Assembly (NCBI GenBank): GCA_966212235.1 | Contig: CBIHPP010000017.1 | Span: 1 to 64,000, forward strand | DNA length: 64,000 bases | Source: Niastella sp966212235 | GTDB taxonomy: Bacteria > Bacteroidota > Bacteroidia > Chitinophagales > Chitinophagaceae | Direction: 5' to 3' | Shown here: positions 44,865 through 53,325 of the stretch, in pieces | How the letters are laid out: each line of letters opens with the position of its first letter | How positions within the stretch are numbered: position 1 is the first letter of the stretch | Notes under the pieces: generated by a model | Seen by the model: only the letters and a program-made list of their open reading frames with translations | Told to the model about the DNA's origin: nothing | Databases searched by the model: none | Position numbers and translations under genes: made by a program

Positions 44865-47800
44865 ATGAAAAAAAATGACTGCCAGGGAACTCCCCCTGCA
44901 GCCTGCAGCATTTATTTACTGCTGCCGGCTTTCCTGCTTCTATCTGCGCTGGTTTCTGCACAACCCATAACGGGTACGGTACGTGATGCCGTTAATCAGG
45001 CTGTTGTTGGTGCAACGGTAACGATCAAAGGCACCAATAAGGCTACTATCACCAATGGCGAAGGCAAATTCAACATTGTTGCCGATAAGTCCGCCGTACT
45101 GATTTTCTCTTCCATAGGATTTGTTACTCAGGAAGTTCCATTACATGGCAGAACAACCCTTTCTGTCAAAATGGTAATTGCCGGTGCCGATACCCTTCAG
45201 AATGTAATTGTGATCGCGCTTGGTATGAAACGCGAAGCGAAGAAACTGGGTTATGCTGCGGAAACGGTCAATATGAGCGAAACGCAGCAAAACAGAACTG
45301 TCAACCTGATGAGTGCGCTGGAAGGTAAGGTCGCGGGGTTGGATATCTCGCCGCCCACTGCAGGTTCCGGAGCAAGCACCAAGATCCGCTTACGCGGTCA
45401 GTCGGCATTTTCCGGCGCCAACAATGCCCCGCTGATCGTTATCAACGGCCTTCCCATGGACCAGGGCGCTCGTGGCGCCGATGGCAACAATTCCATTGAT
45501 CTTGGAGATAATTTGCAGCAAATAAATCCCGATGATATTGAAAGTATGACGGTATTGAAAGGGGCTACGGCGGCAGCACTGTATGGGTCGCGGGCCGCGA
45601 ACGGAGCCATCATCATTACTACCAAGAGCGGAAGGGGGAGTAGTGGGTTAGGTGTAGAATATAACCTCAATTATTCTGCCGATGAAGTACTTGACTTTAC
45701 TGATTTTCAATACGAATACGGCCAGGGACAGGCCGGGAAACGCCCTGCCACCCAGGGAAATGCCATCACCACCGGCCAGTTCGGTTGGGGTGAGAAGTTA
45801 GACGGGGTGCCCACCGTACAGTTCGATGGAGAGCTCAGGCCTTATGAAGCGCATAAGAACCGGATCACGGATTTTTACAGGACCGGAAATTCCATTACCA
45901 ATACGCTTGCGTTTTCAGGAGGAAATGGCAAGGGAAGTTTCAGGGCTTCCTATGCGAACCAGGATGTGCTTGGCATTTCACCCAATAATGATTATCATAA
46001 AAAAATATTTAACCTGGGGGTTAACTACAAACTGAATGAAAAATTATCGGTTCAGGTAAATGCGAATTACGCCTATGAAAAGAACAATAATCCGCCGCAG
46101 GTAGGTGTGCAGGGCGACGGGGCGCCCAATTTCCTGTACAGGATAGCAAATACCATAGGCCTTGATGCGTTGCGGGAAAAGGCGGTTGCTGCCAATGGCA
46201 CCGAAACCCAAACGTCGGGGTTTCAAACAACGCTGATCAACCCTTATTTTTTAATGCCCCGGCAATTTATTATTAATAAAAGAGACAGGCTGCTTGGCAC
46301 CGCTACCATCCGGTATGAAATGCTCAAATGGCTTTATTTGCAGGGACGCGTAAACATGGATTATGGAGTCACTTCCCTGGAAAGGAACCGCCCCACGGGT
46401 GTTGGTTCTTCAACGCCGCTCAACCAGGCCGGTACCGGGTTTAATGGAACTTACAGTGTGAATTCGGCTACAGGAAGACAAATGAATATGGACTTCCTGT
46501 TGGGTGGTCATCACCGGTTCGGGGAATTTTCCATCGATCTCAGTGCAGGCGGAAACATATTTACCATTAACAATCGCACCTCCAATTTAAGCGTGGTAGA
46601 TTTTACGGTAAAAGATCTGTATTCATTCGAAAATGGTATTGTCAAGTCTGACCCTGATAATCCCACCGCTTTCAGTATTTATCGCGAACGGGTCAATTCT
46701 GTTTATGGTTTTGCCGAGTTCGGTTATAAGAACCTGTTGTATGTAAATCTTACCGGCCGTAATGACTGGTTCACCGTATTGAATCCAAAGAACAACAGTT
46801 ATTTCTATCCATCAGTCAGTGGTAGTTTTATTTTCTCCGAGCTGCTGAACAATTTTACCTGGTTGAATTATGGAAAACTAAGAGCCTCGTGGGCCGATGT
46901 TGGAAGCGCCAATGGTATTGGGGCGTTTACAGGCAATCTGACATACGGCACACTTCCAAACCAGTTCAATGGGATGAGCCTGGCCACCATCTCAAATACA
47001 AATAGCCCCAATTCATTGCTGAAGCCTTTCAGTGTAAAGGAAAAAGAGATCGGCATGGAATTGAAATTGTTTGGGAACAGGGTCAACCTGGATGTGTCGG
47101 CTTATGAAAAAGTAACGAAGGACCAGATAATAACCGTAGTGATCTCGAATGCTTCCGGTTATGCAGGCACGCCGCTTAACCTGGGGTCATTGCAGAATCG
47201 AGGTCTTGAATGTATGCTGGAAGTAATTCCTGTAAAGACGAATGATTTTGTCTGGAGCAGCACTTTCAATACAGCTGCGAACAGTACGGAAGTACTGGCG
47301 CTGGCGCCGGGTCAGCAACGGCAAATTGTTGCATCGTTCGGTGGCAATGAGTTTATTGGCTCCCTGGTATATGAAGTTGGTAAACCATTGAACCAGCTTG
47401 CCGCTAAAACCTACCTGAGAAATGCAAAAGGAGAAGTTGTATTAACCAATGCCGGACGCCTTCAGGCCAGCACCGGGCCCGATGTATTGTTGGGAAGCGC
47501 GCTGCCTAAGTTTACAGGCGGATGGAGTAATACCTTCCGGTACAAAGCGCTTAGCCTGTTTGTACATATTGATTATAAAACTGGCGGTAAAGTACTTTCC
47601 TCCACAGCGTTGAATGGTCTCAGGCAGGGGCATACCAGGGCCTCTTTAGTGGGTAGGGAAGGTGGCGTTATATATCCGGGCGTATATGCAGATGGCAGTC
47701 CGAATACCAGCGCAGTTGATCCGCAACTGTTCTATACCGACTATCGTAATTCACAGATCGCCGATCCCTTTGTTTTTAAATCAGACTTCATAAAGCTGCG

Positions 47801-48029
47801 CAATATTACAATGACGTATGATCTCTCCAGGTTGGTTGGTGCAAAGTTGAAATTTGTAAAAGGCTTGTTGCTATCTGCTTCCTGCCGCAACGTACTCATT
47901 ATCAAAAAATATCTGCCCGATCTTGATCCCGAGGCGTTTGCTTCTTCCGGCGATAACAGGGTAGGGTATGAGCAGACGACGCTTCCTACTACCCGCAATT
48001 ACGGCATTAACCTGAATGTGAAATTTTAA
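44865..48029 (+). CDS. SusC/RagA-type TonB-dependent importer (second pair)
   Basis: This 1054-residue outer-membrane protein has a signal peptide (about 1-33), a carboxypeptidase-regulatory-like domain (about 34-110; ITGTVRDAVNQAVVGATVTIKG), the linker LQNVIVIALGMKREAKKLGYA, a plug (KIRLRGQSAFSGANNAPLIVINGLPMD; GATAAALYGSRAANGAI) and a full barrel. The 'ALGMKRE..KLGYA' linker, in place of 'GYGxxK', marks a different SusC subgroup from the first and third copies and usually goes with a SusD-like_2 partner, as found here. The cargo is unknown. The gap to the SusD-like gene is 12 bp. Confidence 0.96.
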   Translation: MKKNDCQGTPPAACSIYLLLPAFLLLSALVSAQPITGTVRDAVNQAVVGATVTIKGTNKATITNGEGKFNIVADKSAVLIFSSIGFVTQEVPLHGRTTLSVKMVIAGADTLQNVIVIALGMKREAKKLGYAAETVNMSETQQNRTVNLMSALEGKVAGLDISPPTAGSGASTKIRLRGQSAFSGANNAPLIVINGLPMDQGARGADGNNSIDLGDNLQQINPDDIESMTVLKGATAAALYGSRAANGAIIITTKSGRGSSGLGVEYNLNYSADEVLDFTDFQYEYGQGQAGKRPATQGNAITTGQFGWGEKLDGVPTVQFDGELRPYEAHKNRITDFYRTGNSITNTLAFSGGNGKGSFRASYANQDVLGISPNNDYHKKIFNLGVNYKLNEKLSVQVNANYAYEKNNNPPQVGVQGDGAPNFLYRIANTIGLDALREKAVAANGTETQTSGFQTTLINPYFLMPRQFIINKRDRLLGTATIRYEMLKWLYLQGRVNMDYGVTSLERNRPTGVGSSTPLNQAGTGFNGTYSVNSATGRQMNMDFLLGGHHRFGEFSIDLSAGGNIFTINNRTSNLSVVDFTVKDLYSFENGIVKSDPDNPTAFSIYRERVNSVYGFAEFGYKNLLYVNLTGRNDWFTVLNPKNNSYFYPSVSGSFIFSELLNNFTWLNYGKLRASWADVGSANGIGAFTGNLTYGTLPNQFNGMSLATISNTNSPNSLLKPFSVKEKEIGMELKLFGNRVNLDVSAYEKVTKDQIITVVISNASGYAGTPLNLGSLQNRGLECMLEVIPVKTNDFVWSSTFNTAANSTEVLALAPGQQRQIVASFGGNEFIGSLVYEVGKPLNQLAAKTYLRNAKGEVVLTNAGRLQASTGPDVLLGSALPKFTGGWSNTFRYKALSLFVHIDYKTGGKVLSSTALNGLRQGHTRASLVGREGGVIYPGVYADGSPNTSAVDPQLFYTDYRNSQIADPFVFKSDFIKLRNITMTYDLSRLVGAKLKFVKGLLLSASCRNVLIIKKYLPDLDPEAFASSGDNRVGYEQTTLPTTRNYGINLNVKF

Positions 48030-48041
48030 AAGCAGTTTTTT

Positions 48042-49601
48042 ATGACAACATTGAATCGTATTAAAATATTAGTACCTGTTCTGGCATTGCTTGCAGGCTG
48101 CGATAAAAATTTTGAAAGTATCAATACAAATCCCTACGCATTTACGAATATCAATCCTGCCCAGTTATTTACCAACGCGCAACGATCAACAAGCACCGGA
48201 TCCTGGGAAGGAGAACCAACCATCGTTCAGCAGTTTGTTAATGCATACAACACAGGCGCTACGGCAGGGTTTAATTTTAATGAAGACAATAATAATTTTA
48301 ACGTTCCGCGCTGGAATGATAATTATCCGGGGCCGCTAAAACTCATGGAGCAAATAACCAGCCTGGTGGAAGCGGATGATGCCCGCAACAACCTGAAGAA
48401 TATGACACGGATCTGGAAGTCGTATATTTATATGACACTTGTAGATACGTATGGCGATATACCCTATAGCGATGCCGGTAAAGCATACCTGCAGAATAAT
48501 TTTTATCCCAAATATGATAAGGACGAGGTTATTTATGATGAGCTGTATAAAGAGATAAAAGCAGCAACGGGCGCACTGAACCCTTCCGGCGATTTGGTAA
48601 AGGAAGACCTTTTTTTCGGCACATCTGCTACGGCCGCTGTACAGGTGGCACAATGGAAAAAATTAGGGTATTCCCTGTTATTAAGGCTGGGGATGCGCTA
48701 TTCCAAACTTGATCAGAACAAAGCAAAATTGATTGTACAGGAAGCTTATCAGGGTGGTTTGATCCAGTCAAACAGCGATAATGTGTTTATCGTATATAAC
48801 TCCATTTACAATAACCCGTTGAATGCAGGCCCTCGCGGAACCAATCCATACTTCTATTACCTGGCTGAGCCGTTTATAAACAAATTGAAATCAACCGGCG
48901 ACCCGCGGCTGAAATATATTTCCGGTAAATATACTGATCCCAACCAGGTACTGGCGTTAACCCCCGATACAACAGCAGCCAACCAGTATGGGTTTCCTGT
49001 TGGCTACGATCAAACAAGTGTACTCACCCTTGCTGGTTACAGGGGCGCCAATGGTACCGGGCAAAACTATTCGCAACTGAATTTTTTGGTATTAGGCAGT
49101 GCAACAGCGCCTGTTTTTTATATAACCAATGCACAAACCAGGTTGCTGCTGGCCGAAGCAGCCTACAGAGGCTGGCTTACCGGTTTACCGGGTGCTTTAA
49201 CAGCTCAGCAATATTATGAATCAGGGGTAAAGGCCTCTATGGATGATTATAGCAAATATCCCAATACGCCCAATCCTGCTATTCCGGGCAACCAGCAAGA
49301 CAACTACCTGGCTAAGGCTGGTGTGACTTATTCCAGTTCCAATGCGCTTGAATTGATCAATACTCAATATTGGATCGTATCCGTTGCCAATGGGGCGGAG
49401 TCTTTTGCGAATTTCAGAAGAAGTGGCTATCCGGTGCTGAGTCCTAACAAATACAATAATAATCTGCAGGGAGGTTTTGCCAGGCGTTTTGCCTGGCCGA
49501 ACGAAGAATCGGCCAGGAATAACGCCAACTACCAGGAAGCGGTAGCCAGTATAGGCGGAACAGATAATTTGACCACCCGGGTATTTTGGGATGCGCCCTA
49601 G
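48042..49601 (+). CDS. SusD-like lipoprotein (SusD-like_2 type, second pair)
   Basis: This 519-residue protein has a short leader with lipobox LLAGC, then DKNFESINTNPYAFTNINPAQLFTNAQRS, the typical start of SusD homologues grouped as SusD-like_2. Helical repeats follow (IWKSYIYMTLVDTYGDIPYSDAG), then the late signatures RLLLAEAAYRGWL and the end SIGGTDNLTTRVFWD. It should partner the SusC just upstream. It shows little similarity to the first-pair SusD, supporting a different glycan or a different oligomer size for this importer. Confidence 0.92.
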   Translation: MTTLNRIKILVPVLALLAGCDKNFESINTNPYAFTNINPAQLFTNAQRSTSTGSWEGEPTIVQQFVNAYNTGATAGFNFNEDNNNFNVPRWNDNYPGPLKLMEQITSLVEADDARNNLKNMTRIWKSYIYMTLVDTYGDIPYSDAGKAYLQNNFYPKYDKDEVIYDELYKEIKAATGALNPSGDLVKEDLFFGTSATAAVQVAQWKKLGYSLLLRLGMRYSKLDQNKAKLIVQEAYQGGLIQSNSDNVFIVYNSIYNNPLNAGPRGTNPYFYYLAEPFINKLKSTGDPRLKYISGKYTDPNQVLALTPDTTAANQYGFPVGYDQTSVLTLAGYRGANGTGQNYSQLNFLVLGSATAPVFYITNAQTRLLLAEAAYRGWLTGLPGALTAQQYYESGVKASMDDYSKYPNTPNPAIPGNQQDNYLAKAGVTYSSSNALELINTQYWIVSVANGAESFANFRRSGYPVLSPNKYNNNLQGGFARRFAWPNEESARNNANYQEAVASIGGTDNLTTRVFWDAP

Positions 49602-49628
49602 TAATTCATCATCATTAACAAACCTTAT

Positions 49629-50774
49629 ATGAGAATTTTCCTGTTTATTGTATGTCATGTATGCATGCTGGCAACCTATGGCCAGGCGGCCTTTGATACC
49701 CTGGCAGTTTCCAAACCGCCCATATCCAATTCACCCGGTTATGAATATCCGCGTATCGACAATGAGTCCCGGGCTATCTTCCGGGTAAAAGCGCCGAATG
49801 CAAAAAAGGTGCAGGTCGATGTAAGCGGCCTGCAGGATATGACGATGGGGGCAGACAGTATATGGACGGTGATCACAAAGCCGTTGGTGCCGGGATTTCA
49901 TTATTACTGGCTTGTGGTCGATGGTGTGCGTGTGGCCGACCCGGCCAGCGAGTCTTACTTCGGCACCGGTAAAATGACCAGTGGCATTGAAGTGCCAACG
50001 CCCGGCGAAAATTTCTGGAGACCTAAAAACGTTCCTCACGGTGATGTACGATCGGTTAATTATTTTTCCAAAGCAATGAATACATACCGGCGTTGCATGG
50101 TGTATACGCCGCCCGGATATGACAATGACCCAAAGACCCGTTATCCGGTACTGTATCTTCAGCATGGTATGGCCGAAGATGAACGGGGATGGAGTACCCA
50201 GGGTTATATGCATTTTATACTCGACAACCTGATCGCAGAAGGAAAAGCAAAACCGATGATCGTTGTCATGGAAAACGGCAATATTGCCGTTGCATTCAGA
50301 CCGAAACCCGGTGAAGATGTTAACAGGGCCCGCAGCGTTTATGGATCTTCCTTCGCACCAACGCTTTTGAATGATGTAATTCCCATGATCGATGCAAAGT
50401 TCAGGACTTTAGCGAAACGCGAAAGCCGGGCGATGGCCGGTTTATCGTGGGGTGGTTTTCAAACATTCCAGATCACGCTTAACAACCTGGATAAATTTGC
50501 CTGGATAGGCGGCTTCAGCGGTGCCGGCTTACCTGCAGATAGCGTAAAGACTGCGTATAATGGAGTACTCAGCGATCCGGAAGCATTTAACAAAAAAGTA
50601 AAAGTTTTATTCCTGGGAATTGGTACCGCCGAAGGACAGCGCACCAAAACCTTAAGCGATAAGCTGACAGAAGCTGGCATCAAACATATCTATTATGAAT
50701 CGCCCGGAACCGCCCACGAATGGCATACCTGGCGTAGATGCCTGTATGAGTTTGCTCCTTTGCTTTTTAAGTAG
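49629..50774 (+). CDS. Exported CE1-type (feruloyl/acetyl) esterase
   Basis: This 381-residue protein has a signal peptide ending ATYGQ. Residues about 45-125 form an E-set/CBM48-like beta domain (RAIFRVKAPNAKKVQVDV). The alpha/beta hydrolase domain (about 135-381) has YPVLYLQHGMAEDERGW, nucleophile Ser 273 in GLSWGGFQTF and catalytic His 363 in GTAHEWHTWRR. This is the Esterase D/CE1 pattern seen in xylan feruloyl and acetyl esterases. Removal of ester groups from plant glycans is likely. It closes the second SusC/SusD set and is followed by a hairpin. Confidence 0.9.
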   Translation: MRIFLFIVCHVCMLATYGQAAFDTLAVSKPPISNSPGYEYPRIDNESRAIFRVKAPNAKKVQVDVSGLQDMTMGADSIWTVITKPLVPGFHYYWLVVDGVRVADPASESYFGTGKMTSGIEVPTPGENFWRPKNVPHGDVRSVNYFSKAMNTYRRCMVYTPPGYDNDPKTRYPVLYLQHGMAEDERGWSTQGYMHFILDNLIAEGKAKPMIVVMENGNIAVAFRPKPGEDVNRARSVYGSSFAPTLLNDVIPMIDAKFRTLAKRESRAMAGLSWGGFQTFQITLNNLDKFAWIGGFSGAGLPADSVKTAYNGVLSDPEAFNKKVKVLFLGIGTAEGQRTKTLSDKLTEAGIKHIYYESPGTAHEWHTWRRCLYEFAPLLFK

Positions 50775-50817
50775 AGGAGACGCAGGAAAACATAAAGCGC
50801 AGGAACGGTTTACATTG

Positions 50818-50860
50818 GCGAAGTACGGGAATTCATTACTGGTATTACCCCGTACTTCGC
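50818..50860. terminator. Shared hairpin between the convergent esterase and SMI1 genes
   Basis: GCGAAGTACGGG (50818-50829) and CCCGTACTTCGC (50849-50860) form a perfect 12-bp stem with a 19-nt loop. It lies between two convergent genes, 44 bp after one stop and 35 bp after the other, which fits a bidirectional terminator. The following T-rich tract is weak. Confidence 0.65.
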
Positions 50861-50894
50861 TCATGCATTTTGCCTGCCGTTATTTTTCGGTCTG

Positions 50895-51491
50895 TCAATA
50901 TCTCCACTTCTTTACAATGTCGCCACCAACAATTTCAGAAACTATTTCTTCTGTCCAATCGTCAATGTTATTATTGATACTAAGGTCGTTTTGGGCAAAA
51001 ATTAAACAACCTTTTAAATAATCGTCAACGCTGTCAAAAAATTTGGTTAAATAAGGCTTGTCGTCGTGGTCGTAATAATAAATTTGTTTGGTCTCACTAT
51101 GAAAACAGAACATATTTCCGTTTCCTAAATAGTCGCTAAACGAAACCAAAAAGGGCAGATGGTTTTTGTCCTCATCCGTAAAATCAGGCCCATATTGAGG
51201 TTGGTCTGCCCAGATATCTTTAATCCACCCAATATCTTTTAGGTCTTGCAGTTGTTCGCCGATGTCTGCAATTCCAAAAGTCTGGTAAAATAGTTTTAGA
51301 TTGTCAGGCAGGTTTGTGCCTAACTTTTTTTCAAGTACAGTAATTTCGGCAGTTGAAACTGGGGCTTTCAGGGCGTCTCCGCAGTTCTCTGCAACAGATT
51401 CAATTATTTTCCTTGTATTGATTTCCCAACCGGGATTTCCAATGCTGTCAAATGGGATAATAATGTCTTCCTTATTCTTAATTTCTATCAT
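50895..51491 (-). CDS. SMI1/KNR4 (SUKH) family protein
   Basis: This 198-residue cytoplasmic protein has no signal peptide. SUKH marks: VSTAEITVLEKKLGTNLPDNLKLFYQTFG, then PFLVSFSDYLGNGNMFCFHSE and YYDHDDKPYLTKFFDSVDDYL. In bacteria such proteins are often immunity proteins against contact-dependent or polymorphic toxins. No toxin gene is adjacent. It is the only minus-strand gene inside the polysaccharide locus, is more AT-rich than its neighbours, and sits between two transcription units, suggesting an acquired cargo gene (inference). Confidence 0.9.
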   Translation of the reverse strand: MIEIKNKEDIIIPFDSIGNPGWEINTRKIIESVAENCGDALKAPVSTAEITVLEKKLGTNLPDNLKLFYQTFGIADIGEQLQDLKDIGWIKDIWADQPQYGPDFTDEDKNHLPFLVSFSDYLGNGNMFCFHSETKQIYYYDHDDKPYLTKFFDSVDDYLKGCLIFAQNDLSINNNIDDWTEEIVSEIVGGDIVKKWRY

Positions 51492-51631
51492 AGCCTGTCT
51501 GTTATTGTACTTTTTTTTACCAAACTTAGTACATAAGTAGGGTATACTTAACTAATAAATAGCCTACACTTAGAATAAAAGTAAAGTATGTCGGATACGA
51601 TTATGTGCTTCGAACCGGTAAGTTCCCGTGC

Positions 51632-51699
51632 TTGCAACATGGGGCGCCCTAATTTGCACCAAATAAACCCCTCGGTTCAGCGCTTCTACAGTAGCTTTA
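51632..51699 (+). promoter_or_regulatory. Operator/promoter copy 3 (carboxylesterase unit)
   Basis: TTGCAACATGG (51632-51642) and TTGCACCAAAT (51654-51664) start 22 bp apart, the second followed by AAACCCCT. The -7 box TAGCTTTA (51692-51699) starts 38 bp after the second repeat. Downstream, CATTGCTTCACTT is shared exactly with the GH3 copy at 12.3 kb, and the ATG lies 31 bp after the box in both. Confidence 0.73.
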
Positions 51700-51729
51700 C
51701 CCCATTGCTTCACTTGTAAGATTGCTTAT

Positions 51730-53289
51730 ATGAAAAATCGGATACTGATAGCCCTATCTTTCCTGTTTATAACTACTTCCTATACCATCGGCCAACCTGG
51801 TAAAGTAAAAGTTGAAGGCGGATGGATACAGGGTGCGGTTGAAAACGATTTAATGGTATTCAAAGGAATACCCTTTGCAGCGCCGCCTGTTGGTGCGTTA
51901 CGGTGGCGGGCGCCGCAGCCCGTTCAAAAATGGGACCTCGTAAAACAAACAATCCAATTTGCGCCCGCTCCCATGCAGGGCGGAAATCCGCCTTCCGGTA
52001 AAAGTGAAGATTGCCTCTACCTGAATGTCTGGAGCCCGGCAAGATCACCTAAAGAAAAGCTGCCGGTCCTTGTTTGGATCTATGGAGGTGGATTTAGTGG
52101 CGGATCAACTGCAGAGGCGTGGTTTAACGGTGAAAAGCTGGCCAAAAAAGGAGTGGTATTTGTTAGCATTGCCTACCGGGTTGGGCAACTCGGCTTTTTA
52201 GCCCATCCCGAATTGAGTGCAGAGAACCCGGGTCATGTTTCCGGAAACTATGGTTTGCTCGACCAGGTTGCCGCACTTAAATGGATCCAAAAAAATATTG
52301 CCGCATTTGGCGGTGATCCGAATAAGGTAACCATCTTCGGCGAATCGGCTGGGGGAATATCTGTAAGTATGTTATGCGCTTCCCCGTTAGCCAAAGGATT
52401 GTTTCACGGCGCCATTTCGCAAAGCGGCGGATCCTTTGGTCCAACACGCCCAACAACATTTCCTGGTGAAAATATGAAAACCGGGAAACAGGCTGAAATG
52501 TCGGGTTTAACTTATCTCCAAAAGGCAGGAGTTGCTTCCATTACCGAATTAAGGAAAATAGCCGCCGACAAGCTTCCTTCGGGATGGGGCTTGGGAAATG
52601 CATGGCCTATTGTAGATGGTTATGTGATTCCCGATGATCAGTACAAACTATACAAAGCGGGCAAGTACAATGATGTTCCTGTAATGATGGGCTACAATTC
52701 AGACGAAGGCGCAAGTTTTTCGCCGGGTAAAACGCCTGAGGAATATATCGCCGGTGTAAAAACACGGTATGGCAAATTCGGGGATGCTTTGATAAAGGCT
52801 TATCCTGCCGGTGAAAATTCAGTCCCTAAAACAGCACGTGACCTGGCCCGTGATGCTGCATTTGGCTGGCATACCTGGAGTTGGGCCCGGCTTCAGTCTA
52901 AAACGGGAAAATCGAAAGTGTATTACTACTACTTCGATCAGCATCCCGATTACCCCGCAGGTTCTCCTCAATATGGTTATGGGTCGCCTCATGCACAGGA
53001 CGTGTCTTATGTGTTTCAACATATTGAACCATCGAATCCTCAAACAACAAAAAGCGACCTGGCCATTTCGGAAGCCATGGGTACCTACTGGACAAACTTT
53101 GCGAAATTTGGAAATCCCAACGGTAAAGGCATTCCGGAGTGGCCTGCTTTCTACGAGGCGAAACCGGTAGTCATGTATTTTGGACCAACGCCTCACACAG
53201 GCCCGGTTCCCAGTGAAGAATCACTTAAAGTGCTGGATGAATATTTTATGTGGCGGTTTACACCGGAAGGAGCCGCCTGGGCAAAATAA
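51730..53289 (+). CDS. Type-B carboxylesterase, exported
   Basis: This 519-residue alpha/beta hydrolase has a signal peptide ending TIGQ. Carboxylesterase type-B marks: FKGIPFAAPPVGALRW, EDCLYLNVWSP, oxyanion motif YGGGFSGGS, nucleophile Ser 206 in FGESAGG, acidic residue in YNSDEGASFSPG, and His in YGSPHAQDVSYVF. It starts its own unit from an operator shared with the glycosidase units, so de-esterification of the glycan (acetyl or feruloyl groups) is the likely job. It is unrelated to the CE1 enzyme at 49629. Confidence 0.92.
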   Translation: MKNRILIALSFLFITTSYTIGQPGKVKVEGGWIQGAVENDLMVFKGIPFAAPPVGALRWRAPQPVQKWDLVKQTIQFAPAPMQGGNPPSGKSEDCLYLNVWSPARSPKEKLPVLVWIYGGGFSGGSTAEAWFNGEKLAKKGVVFVSIAYRVGQLGFLAHPELSAENPGHVSGNYGLLDQVAALKWIQKNIAAFGGDPNKVTIFGESAGGISVSMLCASPLAKGLFHGAISQSGGSFGPTRPTTFPGENMKTGKQAEMSGLTYLQKAGVASITELRKIAADKLPSGWGLGNAWPIVDGYVIPDDQYKLYKAGKYNDVPVMMGYNSDEGASFSPGKTPEEYIAGVKTRYGKFGDALIKAYPAGENSVPKTARDLARDAAFGWHTWSWARLQSKTGKSKVYYYYFDQHPDYPAGSPQYGYGSPHAQDVSYVFQHIEPSNPQTTKSDLAISEAMGTYWTNFAKFGNPNGKGIPEWPAFYEAKPVVMYFGPTPHTGPVPSEESLKVLDEYFMWRFTPEGAAWAK

Positions 53290-53325
53290 TTTTATAAAGA
53301 CTGCGGTTAAAATAATTTATTCCAT

